This document shows, one piece after another, positions 16,085 through 24,443 of a DNA stretch of 64,000 nt (its first letter is position 1; every line of letters begins with the position of its first letter). Under the pieces are notes generated by a model. The model was not told the origin of the DNA and did no database searches. It was given only the letters and a program-made list of their open reading frames with translations. A program made the position numbers and the translations under genes. Source of the stretch: Alloacidobacterium sp035547425 (GTDB lineage: Bacteria > Acidobacteriota > Terriglobia > Terriglobales > Acidobacteriaceae); the NCBI GenBank assembly GCA_035547425.1, contig DASZUU010000026.1, positions 55,134 through 119,133 of the forward strand, in the 5' to 3' direction.

Positions 16085-17536
16085 ATGAACGATTTTCATT
16101 CTTTCAATTTGCAAGCAGCCGCACGCGAGTCGATGCAAAAGCATGGTTTTCATCCTGATTTTCCAAAAGACGTAAAAGAAGAAGCGGCATTTCTTCAGGC
16201 GAGGGAGCCTACGGGAGCGCTTGATCTGAGCGCGGTGCTTTGGTCTTCCATCGATAATGATACGTCACGCGATTTAGACCAGATTGAATTTGCGCGAGAG
16301 AGGGAAAACGATGTTGTACGCGTGCAAATTGGGATCGCCGATGTTGATGCGTATGTATCTGCCGGGTCGGCGATAGACCGGTTTGCAGCGGAGCAGACAG
16401 CGACCATTTATACCGGCGTGCATAACTTCTCCATGCTGCCGGAAGAGCTGTCTACGGGCCTTACATCATTGCTGGAAGGCCAGGAGCGGTTGAGCTTGGT
16501 TTACGAATTTGATGTAGATGGAGAGGGCGCCGTAGTTGCCGGTAATATTTATCGAGCGAAGGTAGAGAACAAGGCTCAACTTGCGTATCCATCGGTCGGC
16601 GTATGGCTCGCATCGGGCGAGAATGCGCCGGCGAAGGTGGCTGCATCGAAGGAACTACAGCAGCAGCTTTTATTGCAGAATCGTGTGGCACAGGTTTTGC
16701 GTAAAGCGCGATATCGGCATGGAGCACTGAATCTGGAGACGATTGAGACTCATGCGCTTGTCGTGAACGGAGAGCCAGTAGATATCGATTTACAAAACCG
16801 CAGCTTGGCCAGCGATCTGATTGAGGATTTCATGATTGCTGCCAACGAGGTTGTAGCGAAGAGTCTGGAGGGCGCGGGGTTCTCGACGATCCGTCGTGTG
16901 GTGAAGACGCCGAAGCGCTGGGATCGTATTGTGGAGGTAGCAGCTCAGCTTGGTACAAAGCTGCCATCGGCGCCTGATTCGAAAGCTCTGCACGATTTTC
17001 TTTGTGAGCGGCGCAAGGCGGCTCCGGATCACTTCCCTGACCTGTCACTCTCGATTGTGAAGCTGCTTGGATCGGGCGAATATGTATTAGAAAGAGCGGG
17101 TGCAACGAGTGAAGGCCACTTTGGTCTCGCCGTGCAGGACTATACGCATTCGACTGCACCGAACCGTCGGTATGCGGATTTAATCACGCAGCGATTGCTG
17201 AAAGCGATGTTCGAGAAGAAGAAGCCGCCTTATTCCGATGATGCGTTGGCGGCGATTGCCCAGCAATGCACGCGGCAGGAAGATGCGGCGCGCAAAGTAG
17301 AGCGCGAGATGAGGAAACGCATTGCGGCGGTGGTGATGCGGAATCGCATTGGGCAAACATTCCCTGCAATCGTGACGGGAGTGAATGAGCATGGTTCATT
17401 TGTACGGACAACGAAGCCGCCGGTAGAAGGCATGCTGGTGCGCGGACAGAAGGGCGTGGATGTGGGTGACAAGATCAATGTGACGCTTGTGCATACCGAT
17501 CCTGCACGCGGCTTTATCGACTTTGCCAGGAGTTGA
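16085..17536 (+). CDS. Short RNB-domain ribonuclease (RNase II/R family)
   Basis: A 483-residue 3'-5' exoribonuclease-like protein with a catalytic RNB domain (about 45-390) and a C-terminal S1-like domain (about 405-480, IVTGVNEHGSFVRTTKPPVEGMLV). It lacks the long N-terminal cold-shock domains of RNase R. The acidic cluster is SIDNDTSRDLDQ: Asp57, Asp63 and Asp65 match catalytic positions, while the last of the usual consecutive Asp pair is Gln66. DYTHSTAPNRRYADLITQR is the conserved downstream motif. GGAG lies just before the ATG. Confidence 0.85.
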   Translation: MNDFHSFNLQAAARESMQKHGFHPDFPKDVKEEAAFLQAREPTGALDLSAVLWSSIDNDTSRDLDQIEFARERENDVVRVQIGIADVDAYVSAGSAIDRFAAEQTATIYTGVHNFSMLPEELSTGLTSLLEGQERLSLVYEFDVDGEGAVVAGNIYRAKVENKAQLAYPSVGVWLASGENAPAKVAASKELQQQLLLQNRVAQVLRKARYRHGALNLETIETHALVVNGEPVDIDLQNRSLASDLIEDFMIAANEVVAKSLEGAGFSTIRRVVKTPKRWDRIVEVAAQLGTKLPSAPDSKALHDFLCERRKAAPDHFPDLSLSIVKLLGSGEYVLERAGATSEGHFGLAVQDYTHSTAPNRRYADLITQRLLKAMFEKKKPPYSDDALAAIAQQCTRQEDAARKVEREMRKRIAAVVMRNRIGQTFPAIVTGVNEHGSFVRTTKPPVEGMLVRGQKGVDVGDKINVTLVHTDPARGFIDFARS

Positions 17537-17548
17537 AACCTGACACCT

Positions 17549-20089
17549 ATGCGTCCCCACCTCGGCACGCTCGTCGACGATTTTCGCCGGCTGGGAAAAG
17601 CTACGGCTATTGTTTTGTACCGTGGTAATCGGCGCACGGTTACAAGCTATGGCGAGCTTGCGTCGATGGCGGAGCGCTTTGCCGCGGAGTTGGTGCGGCG
17701 CGGGATCGGCACCGGCGAGCGCGTACTGTTGTGGGGGCAAAACAGCGCGGAATGGATAGGCGTTTTCTTCGGCTGCGTGCTGCACGGCGTGTTGATCGTT
17801 CCGCTGGATGCGGGTGGAGGCGTCGAATTTGCTCGACGCGTGGCATCGGAGACCAGCCCGAAGCTGATCGTCGGAGACCATGGGCTGATTCGCGCTCTTG
17901 CGGCGAGCGCTCCTCATTTTGTGCTTGATACGGTTACAAATCTCCCGCAAGCGAAGACGACAGCGCATGTTCCGGATTTAAGCCTGGACATGCCACTGCA
18001 GATTCTGTTTACTTCCGGAACCACCTCGGAGCCAAAGGGAGTGGTGCATACGCATCGCAATGTTTTGGCCAGCGTGGCTCCGATTGAGCAGGAGATTCAG
18101 AAATATTCAAAATATGAGCGCTTCGTGCATCCGCTGCGTTTTCTGCATACGCTTCCGTTGAGTCACGTATTTGGACAGTTCATGGGATTGTGGCTTCCAG
18201 CGCTGTTGGGAGCTGAGGTTCATTTTGAATCGCGTCTGCAAGCTCCTCGGTTGGCGGAGCTGATTCGGCGCGAACGCATATCGGTATTAGCGGCTGTGCC
18301 TCGCGTGTTGGATTTGATGCGGAGCTACCTGCTGGGACTTTATGCTCAGTTACCGCAAGAGATACAGGCGGCGCAGGGAGAGTCAGTCTGGAAGCGATGG
18401 TGGCGATTCCGAAAGATTCATCGGCTGCTTGGGCTCAAGTTCTGGGCTTTTGTTTGCGGGGGAGCTTCGCTGCCGGCAGAACTTGAGAGCTTCTGGAATA
18501 CGCTGGGATTTGCGTTGATCCAGGGCTATGGCATGACGGAAACAACAGCGCTGATTACGCTGAATCATCCGTTCAAAATTGGTAAGGGCACAATCGGCAA
18601 AGCGCTACCCGGGCGGGAAGTCCGTATCAGCGATGAGGGCGAGATTCTGGTGCGCGGCGATATGGTTTCGACGGCGACGTGGCAGCAGGGACGCATGCAG
18701 CGATCTGCAGACTCGTGGCTGGCGACGGGAGATCTGGCGTGCAGCGATGAGCAGGGACAACTGCAATTCCTGGGACGCAAGAGCCAGGTGATTGTCACGC
18801 CTTCAGGATTGAATATTCATCCGGAAGACGTGGAGGCGGTACTGCAACGGCAAGCAGGGGTGCGCGCGGCTGTTGTGGTTCCAGGACAGACGGCAAGCGG
18901 CACGGAAGCGATGGCGGTGTTGTTGTTCCAGGGGGCACGGGAGGAAGCGGCACAAGCGATACGGCAGGCGAATGCTGAACTCGCAGAGTATCAGCGGGTG
19001 CGCTATTGGAAGCTGTGGCCGGAACTGGACTTTCCACGGACATCTACGGGGAAGATTCAGCGAGGCAAAGTAGCGCAATGGATGAGCGCACATGCGCTGT
19101 CGGATACCAGCGCCAGCGCGAGTGGAGATGCCGTTGTCCAACTGATTGCGCAGATTGCACGGAGCGCGCCTGACGATACTTCGGATAATGCGAGACTGGA
19201 CGAGGATTTTCATCTGGACAGTTTGGGACGAGTACAACTGCAAAGCGAGATTGAACAGCGCATGGGCATAATGCTTGATGAGGTCGCGCTGGCACGTATA
19301 AAGACACTCGGCGAATTGAGGCAGGCACTAGGCATTGGTGCGATTTCGATTAAGGAAGCCGGCGCAAGTGCGGCTTCGATAAAGCCAACAGCATCGACTA
19401 AGACGGTGTATCCACAGTGGCCCTGGGTGCTGCCGATTCATGCGACTCGCATTTTGTTTCTGGAATGCGTAATGCGTCCTTTAGTCCGGTTATTGGCTAG
19501 TCCAAGAGTTGAGCGGGTGGCGCCGTTGCAGGCTGAATTGCCGGTGCTGATTATTGCCAATCATGTGACGGCTTATGATGGCGCGCTGGTGTTATATGCG
19601 CTCCCACCAAAGATACGGCGGCACGTGGCGATTGCGATGGCAGCGGACATGCTTGACGATTATCGGCACGCACGCGGCCAGGGAAACCGGATTCTGAATT
19701 TATTAGCACCGCTGGCGTATTGGCTGATTACTGCATTGTTCAATGTGTTTCCATTGCCGCGCAGCGCGGGCTTCCGCGCAAGTTTTGCGCACATGGGTAA
19801 GGCGCTGGATCGCGGATATAGCATTCTGATTTTTCCCGAGGGGCATCGTTCGAGCCGCGGCCTCCAGCATTTTCGATCAGGGATTGGGTTGCTGGTGCAG
19901 GAATCGGAAGCAACGGTGCTGCCGGTTGCTCTGCGCGGCTTGAGCGAATTGAAGCAAAGCAGAGCGCGATGGTTTCGGTCAGGCCGCCTATCGATTCGTA
20001 TAGGAGAACTGATGCGAATCGATAAAAGCTTATCGGCTGAAGAAATCACGGCGCTGCTGGAGAATAAACTGCGAGCGATGTTGCAGTAG
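17549..20089 (+). CDS. Trifunctional AMP-ligase / acyl carrier / 1-acyl-glycerophosphate acyltransferase fusion
   Basis: An 846-residue protein with three modules. Residues 1-510 form an acyl-adenylate ligase (LFTSGTTSEPKGVVHTH, GYGMTETTA, LATGDLACSDEQG, FPRTSTGKIQRGK). Residues about 530-600 form an acyl carrier domain with the phosphopantetheine serine Ser558 in LDSLGR. Residues about 625-846 form a PlsC acyltransferase with H672-x4-D (NHVTAYD) and FPEGHRS near 760. It could activate a free fatty acid, hold it on its own carrier domain and pass it to a lysophospholipid, as Aas does. The start lies 12 bp after the RNase stop. Confidence 0.85.
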   Translation: MRPHLGTLVDDFRRLGKATAIVLYRGNRRTVTSYGELASMAERFAAELVRRGIGTGERVLLWGQNSAEWIGVFFGCVLHGVLIVPLDAGGGVEFARRVASETSPKLIVGDHGLIRALAASAPHFVLDTVTNLPQAKTTAHVPDLSLDMPLQILFTSGTTSEPKGVVHTHRNVLASVAPIEQEIQKYSKYERFVHPLRFLHTLPLSHVFGQFMGLWLPALLGAEVHFESRLQAPRLAELIRRERISVLAAVPRVLDLMRSYLLGLYAQLPQEIQAAQGESVWKRWWRFRKIHRLLGLKFWAFVCGGASLPAELESFWNTLGFALIQGYGMTETTALITLNHPFKIGKGTIGKALPGREVRISDEGEILVRGDMVSTATWQQGRMQRSADSWLATGDLACSDEQGQLQFLGRKSQVIVTPSGLNIHPEDVEAVLQRQAGVRAAVVVPGQTASGTEAMAVLLFQGAREEAAQAIRQANAELAEYQRVRYWKLWPELDFPRTSTGKIQRGKVAQWMSAHALSDTSASASGDAVVQLIAQIARSAPDDTSDNARLDEDFHLDSLGRVQLQSEIEQRMGIMLDEVALARIKTLGELRQALGIGAISIKEAGASAASIKPTASTKTVYPQWPWVLPIHATRILFLECVMRPLVRLLASPRVERVAPLQAELPVLIIANHVTAYDGALVLYALPPKIRRHVAIAMAADMLDDYRHARGQGNRILNLLAPLAYWLITALFNVFPLPRSAGFRASFAHMGKALDRGYSILIFPEGHRSSRGLQHFRSGIGLLVQESEATVLPVALRGLSELKQSRARWFRSGRLSIRIGELMRIDKSLSAEEITALLENKLRAMLQ

Positions 20090-20097
20090 GTGCATTG

Positions 20098-21903
20098 TTA
20101 TCTGGGCGTTTTGCTCAGCACGATTTCAATACCGCCGGTGAAGCTTCTTCCAGGCATGGGCACGTCTTCGATTTCCTGATAGCCGGTGTTACTCAGATTG
20201 GACATTTGCAGGTAGGGGCGAATGATGCCGTGTTCACGCGCGATGGCTGCGTTCCATACCGGATATGCGTCTTGCTCGTAGCGCTGTGTCATGCCGACGC
20301 GATTGTGGAGGATGCAGCCGCGGATGGGTTGCGCGGTCCATTCGAAGTAGGCATTGTTGACCGGGTAGTTGAAGACATATTCGGATTGAAGGCCGTGCAA
20401 TGCCTGTTGCGCTCCGGATAAAAATGTCCATCCAAGTTTGATTTGCTGACGGTTTGACGGCTGCCACGTCCACGCGCTCTCTACCCCTGCATAGCGCACC
20501 TGGGTGAGATTGTCGGCTTGCCATGGGCTGTTCTGGTTGGGGCGCACGTAGTCAATCGTGTCATGCTGGCGGGAGTAGAAGCCGGTGACGGACAGATAAG
20601 AATTTTTTCCTGCGAACCAGTCTGCGCCGGCCTCGTAGTTCCATGCCGATTCCGGCTTGAGATTGGGATTGCCGACGGTGGAAGGGTCGCTGTAGTAAAG
20701 GTCCGTGTATGTAGGCAGGCGGAAGCCATATCCGAGCGCGGCGCGCAGTTTGACGCTGCTGCCGAGCCAGTAGCTGACGGCGAGGGTAGGGCTTGTGGCG
20801 TGATATCCGCCGCTGATGATTTCCTGGCGCAGGCCTGCGGTGAGGGAGATGTTTTTCCATTGCAGGTCTGCATCAAGATAACCCGCTCCCCAGTTGCGGG
20901 CGTGCCTGCCGAGATTGTTGCTATCGATGGAATCGCCATCGCCTTCAAGTCCATAAAAGAGCGAGCTTTTTGTGCCGAGGTGTTCGATGCGCCGCAGAGA
21001 GCCTTGCCAGCTTTGATCGATGTGCTGGTTTGTGTAGAAGGAGGGATTATCGCGAAGTAGGACAAAGATGTCAGTATGGCGGCGATAACCGAAGGCGGCG
21101 CTGGTTTTTGCGCCCAGTTCCTGGCGCATGGTGGCGAGCCAGCCTTTTGTATGCTCCCATGAATTGAAGTTGCCGTAGAACTGGTCGGCACCGAAGGCGC
21201 GGTCACTACCGGCGAGGAGAATATCGCTCTCGCCAAGGATGGTCTTCCAGCGGGTTTCAGAGCCGGCATTTTCGTTGCGGTAGTCGCGGTCGGGCATGAA
21301 GCCGGTGGAAAAATTGCGCTCGCCGGAAAGAAGCTCCGACCATTTTTTATTGGCGATGGTTGCAGTTGCCGCCTGCTCATTTTCTCCGAAGCTGCCGACT
21401 CCGCTGCGAAGGCGAAGCGATGTTGCTTGCGGCGCAGCGGTAATGAAATCGATGACCCCGCCCATGGCGTCCGATCCGTAGAGGGTAGAGCCGGAGCCAT
21501 GCAGGATTTCGATGTTGCTCATGGCATCCATGGGGACAGGCAAATCGAGATTGTGGTGCGCGGCCTGGGCGTCGTTCACACGAAAGCCGTTGATGAGGAC
21601 GAGTGTCTGCGCGAAGGAGGAGCCGCGGATGGAGATATCGGCCTGCGCCCCACCGGCGCCGCGCTGCTCTATGTATGTCGATGGATCGGTGCGGAGACGA
21701 TCTTCAATCGTTGAGAAGGCGCGTGGATGCTGCTGTGTGTCCATGATGACTACGGAACGGTTTGAATCGCCGAGCGTGACCGGCTCAGGAGCACCGATGA
21801 CAACAACTGTCGTTTTAGCGGGAGCGTCTGCCTGGGATGGCTGCTGCGCAAAGAGGGAAGGGAAGCATGCCAATGCGAACAGCAGAAGCCGGAAAGTTTT
21901 CAT
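20098..21903 (-). CDS. TonB-dependent outer-membrane receptor (BtuB/FepA type)
   Basis: A 601-residue protein with a signal peptide (MKTFRLLLFALACFPSLFAQ), a plug domain (about 30-150: ADISIRGSSFAQTLVLINGFRVND, GSGSTLYGSDAMGGVI) and a beta-barrel ending in the aromatic-rich strand RSFTGGIEIVLSK. The plug wording is close to vitamin B12 receptors, but these motifs are shared with other small-ligand receptors. No cobalamin riboswitch precedes it. It is transcribed divergently from a MarR regulator with a palindrome in between, so MarR control is likely. Confidence 0.82.
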   Translation of the reverse strand: MKTFRLLLFALACFPSLFAQQPSQADAPAKTTVVVIGAPEPVTLGDSNRSVVIMDTQQHPRAFSTIEDRLRTDPSTYIEQRGAGGAQADISIRGSSFAQTLVLINGFRVNDAQAAHHNLDLPVPMDAMSNIEILHGSGSTLYGSDAMGGVIDFITAAPQATSLRLRSGVGSFGENEQAATATIANKKWSELLSGERNFSTGFMPDRDYRNENAGSETRWKTILGESDILLAGSDRAFGADQFYGNFNSWEHTKGWLATMRQELGAKTSAAFGYRRHTDIFVLLRDNPSFYTNQHIDQSWQGSLRRIEHLGTKSSLFYGLEGDGDSIDSNNLGRHARNWGAGYLDADLQWKNISLTAGLRQEIISGGYHATSPTLAVSYWLGSSVKLRAALGYGFRLPTYTDLYYSDPSTVGNPNLKPESAWNYEAGADWFAGKNSYLSVTGFYSRQHDTIDYVRPNQNSPWQADNLTQVRYAGVESAWTWQPSNRQQIKLGWTFLSGAQQALHGLQSEYVFNYPVNNAYFEWTAQPIRGCILHNRVGMTQRYEQDAYPVWNAAIAREHGIIRPYLQMSNLSNTGYQEIEDVPMPGRSFTGGIEIVLSKTPR

Positions 21904-21961
21904 GGAGCCATCATCGAGTGAAGCGGCTGTGATCGCAATGTTAATTCTGCCATGAACTGGA

Positions 21962-21980
21962 TAGTTCAGATTATGAACTA
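21962..21980. promoter_or_regulatory. Palindromic operator between TonB receptor and marR
   Basis: TAGTTCA-GATTA-TGAACTA is a perfect 7-bp inverted repeat with a 5-bp spacer, 20 bp before the MarR start and 59 bp before the receptor start. Size and placement fit a MarR dimer site. Confidence 0.7.
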
Positions 21981-21999
21981 CCCGAGATACACTTTATGC

Positions 22000-22449
22000 A
22001 TGCGCATCGAGGCTTTTTTGGACGAGTCACCGCTTTTTGAGATTTATCGTGTTTCCCGCAGGCTGGATACAGAACTGCAGCGGATTCTGGGGCCGGACGC
22101 AGTATCGTTTTTTGAAGCGCTGGTGCTGGTTTCGATCCTATTTGAAGAACCGCGCACGGTGAAGCCATCGCGGCTGGCAGAAACATTTTCCACCGGACGC
22201 GGCAATATCAGCAATTGCATTTCTGCACTGGAAGCGCGAGGGCTGGTGAAGCGGCGCATTGATCCGGAGGATGGACGGAGCATTCAGCTGGTGTTGAAGC
22301 CGCAAGGGCGTAAATACGCGATGCAGGCCATCCGCTCTTTGGATCAGTTGCAGAAGCAGTTTGAAAAGAAGATCGGTATGGCCCAATTAAGGTCTGCGCT
22401 ACATGCCGTGCGCCAGGTAGAACAGATTTGCGGCGCGGCAAATTCCTGA
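22000..22449 (+). CDS. MarR-family transcriptional regulator
   Basis: A 149-residue winged-helix protein starting MRIEAFLDESPLFEIYRVSRR. The DNA-recognition region is VKPSRLAETFSTGRGNISNCISALEARGLVKRRIDPEDGRSIQLVL, including the wing D-x-R motif. The frame extends upstream to 21952, but that extension would run through the palindrome and carries no ribosome-binding site. The gene lies 20 bp before the antiporter gene, which suggests co-transcription, and it is divergent from the TonB receptor. The ligand is unknown. Confidence 0.82.
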   Translation: MRIEAFLDESPLFEIYRVSRRLDTELQRILGPDAVSFFEALVLVSILFEEPRTVKPSRLAETFSTGRGNISNCISALEARGLVKRRIDPEDGRSIQLVLKPQGRKYAMQAIRSLDQLQKQFEKKIGMAQLRSALHAVRQVEQICGAANS

Positions 22450-22469
22450 TTTTCGTTTTATGAGGATAC

Positions 22470-24074
22470 ATGACAGTCGATATTCATCATCTCGAATTGC
22501 TGATGCTCCTCCTGCTGCTATTTGTGGTGGGCCTCGCAGTGCTGGCAAGACGCATTGGGCAGCCGTATCCCATTGTCTTTGTGTTGGGCGGGCTGGTGCT
22601 CAGTTTTCTGCCGCCTGTGCCGGATGTTGTTCTGCATCCTGATTTTGTTTTCCTGGTTGTGCTGCCTCCGTTGCTGTTTGCGGCGGCACATAATTCTTCG
22701 TGGCGCGATTTACGCGAGAATGCAGTCGGTATCCTGTCTCTTGCATTTGGACTGGTCGCTTTTACCGTAGTAGGTGTTGGGTTTGCCGCGCATTTTTTCT
22801 TTTCGCAGCTTACGATGCAAACGGGTTTGGTATTGGGCGCGGTTGTTTCCACAACGGATGCGCTGGCTGCCACCAGCATAGCCAAAAAGCTGGGGATTCC
22901 AAGACGAATTGTGGACATTCTGGAGGGAGAGAGCCTGATCAATGACGCCAGCGGCCTGCTGGCGCTGGGCTTTACCGTCGATATCATTCTCGATGGACAT
23001 GCGCCTACCTTTTACGTTGCCGTGGGTAAGTTGCTTTATTTAATCGTAGGTGGCCTGATGATCGGCCTTGCGCTCGCATGGCTGCACTCCAAATTGATTC
23101 TGCGTATTGAGGCGGCCCAGATTGAGTTGACGATGACATTGATGACGCCTTATGTGGTCTATTTACTGGCAGAGCGGATGCATACCTCGGGGGTGATCGC
23201 AACAGTGGCGTGCGGGCTTTATCTTGGACACCATAGAACAGAGCTGCTGTCGCTGGGCGCGCGGCTTGAATCGCCCGGAGTTTGGAATACTGTGGACTTT
23301 ATTTTGAACGGTGTTGTTTTTCTGCTGCTGGGCATGCAGATATCGTTCGTGCTGAACGGTATTGAAAAGCTGGGCACCGGGCAACTGATCGCCGGCGGCG
23401 TGATGCTGAGCCTCATTGTAATTGCATTGCGGTTTCTCTGGGTGTATCCGGCGGCGTGGGGCGGGCAAAAGCTGCGGCAGCTTCTCACACAGAAGGCCCA
23501 AGCGCCTGTAGACAAGCGATATCTTTTTGCTGTGGGCTGGGGCGGCATGCGCGGAGTTATCGCTCTGGCTGCCGCTGTTTCACTTCCGGAAGCCTTGCGT
23601 AATGGGGAGCCGTTCCCGGCACGCAACATCATTATATTTTTTACATTCTGCGTCATTCTGGTGACCCTGGTGATTCAAGGGCTTACGTTTCCGTTTGTGA
23701 TTCGCCGGCTGGGGCTTGCTCGCGAAGGTGACGAAAATATCGAGGGGCAGAAGGCACTTAAGAAAATGCTTATGGAAGCAATACAGTATATACAAGCAGA
23801 AAAAAATAAATTCCCCGATGACCGTGAGCTGTACGATGCGGTCGAGCGTGCTTATCGAAGACGGTTGGCAATAGTGAAAAATCCACAAGGAAGCGTGAAA
23901 GAAGATCTTTCCTTACAGGCACATCGCTATCTGGAAATTGCCCGAGCGGCGAGGAATGTAGAGCGGCACGCGGCATCGAAATTGCTGGCCGCCAACCAGA
24001 TCAACGATCTGGTTTACCAACAATTGATCCTGGATATTGATTTGCAGGATGCGCGCGGGAATGTGGCACGTTGA
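22470..24074 (+). CDS. Na+/H+ antiporter, CPA1 family
   Basis: A 534-residue protein with 12 or so membrane helices in residues 1-410, followed by a cytoplasmic tail of about 120 helical residues. Motifs include the unwound-helix region GAVVSTTDALAATSIA and EGESLINDASGLLALG, where Asp residues match the ion-binding positions of NhaP/NHE proteins (the canonical forms being 'PTDPVA' and 'ND.T'). GWGGMRGVIALAAAVSLPEA is a further CPA1 signature. It probably exports Na+ in exchange for protons and is co-transcribed with marR. Confidence 0.85.
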   Translation: MTVDIHHLELLMLLLLLFVVGLAVLARRIGQPYPIVFVLGGLVLSFLPPVPDVVLHPDFVFLVVLPPLLFAAAHNSSWRDLRENAVGILSLAFGLVAFTVVGVGFAAHFFFSQLTMQTGLVLGAVVSTTDALAATSIAKKLGIPRRIVDILEGESLINDASGLLALGFTVDIILDGHAPTFYVAVGKLLYLIVGGLMIGLALAWLHSKLILRIEAAQIELTMTLMTPYVVYLLAERMHTSGVIATVACGLYLGHHRTELLSLGARLESPGVWNTVDFILNGVVFLLLGMQISFVLNGIEKLGTGQLIAGGVMLSLIVIALRFLWVYPAAWGGQKLRQLLTQKAQAPVDKRYLFAVGWGGMRGVIALAAAVSLPEALRNGEPFPARNIIIFFTFCVILVTLVIQGLTFPFVIRRLGLAREGDENIEGQKALKKMLMEAIQYIQAEKNKFPDDRELYDAVERAYRRRLAIVKNPQGSVKEDLSLQAHRYLEIARAARNVERHAASKLLAANQINDLVYQQLILDIDLQDARGNVAR

Positions 24075-24134
24075 GCATCGTATTGATATTAGGGAAGATT
24101 AACCATTTTTGCACAGGATGCCCATCATCTTGGG

Positions 24135-24164
24135 TTGACTTCAAAGAAAAACACAGGATATAGT
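24135..24164 (+). promoter_or_regulatory. Sigma70-like promoter of the riboswitch-nrdAB unit
   Basis: The -35 TTGACT (24135-24140) and -10 TATAGT (24159-24164) are separated by 18 bp, which would start transcription near 24171, just ahead of the riboswitch. Confidence 0.65.
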
Positions 24165-24175
24165 CGTTTTACTTT

Positions 24176-24352
24176 GCGGTGCCCGACGACCGATCGTCAG
24201 GCTGAAAAGGGAATTCCGGTGAAAGTCCGGAGCTGCCCCGCAGCGGTAAGCAGGAACGAAAGTCTCACAAGTTGCACTGGTTCTCCCAAGGAGCTGGGAA
24301 GCTGAGACAAGTAGGAAATGAGCCTGCAAGCCCGAAGACCTGCCGCAGAGAA
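24176..24352 (+). promoter_or_regulatory. Cobalamin (adenosylcobalamin) riboswitch
   Basis: Conserved pieces of the B12 aptamer appear in order: GGGAATTCCGGTGAAAGTCC (24209-24228), the B12 box region GCCCCGCAGCGGTAAGC, then CACTGG-N-CTGGGAAG, and finally GAGCCTGCAAGCCCGAAGACCTGCC. It lies between a promoter and nrdA. In known cases B12 binding represses B12-independent class I reductase genes. The segment downstream holds CACTC...GAGTG pairings and a small stem (ACGGA 24428-24432 / TCCGT 24441-24445) that places the Shine-Dalgarno GGAAAGG partly in its loop. I cannot decide between transcriptional and translational control. Confidence 0.93.
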
Positions 24353-24443
24353 ACACTCATGCGCCTCCGAGGGGAGTGCCGGGTGATGATGGTTTTGCCG
24401 CGTCATTTCCTTTCACTTTTCTCGCAGACGGAAAGGTATATCC

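Noticed and set aside
20098..21903. Calling the TonB receptor BtuB on the basis of the nearby B12 riboswitch
   Set aside because: The riboswitch is downstream of other genes and on the opposite strand, serving nrdAB. The receptor has its own MarR-linked upstream region, so the link is not supported.
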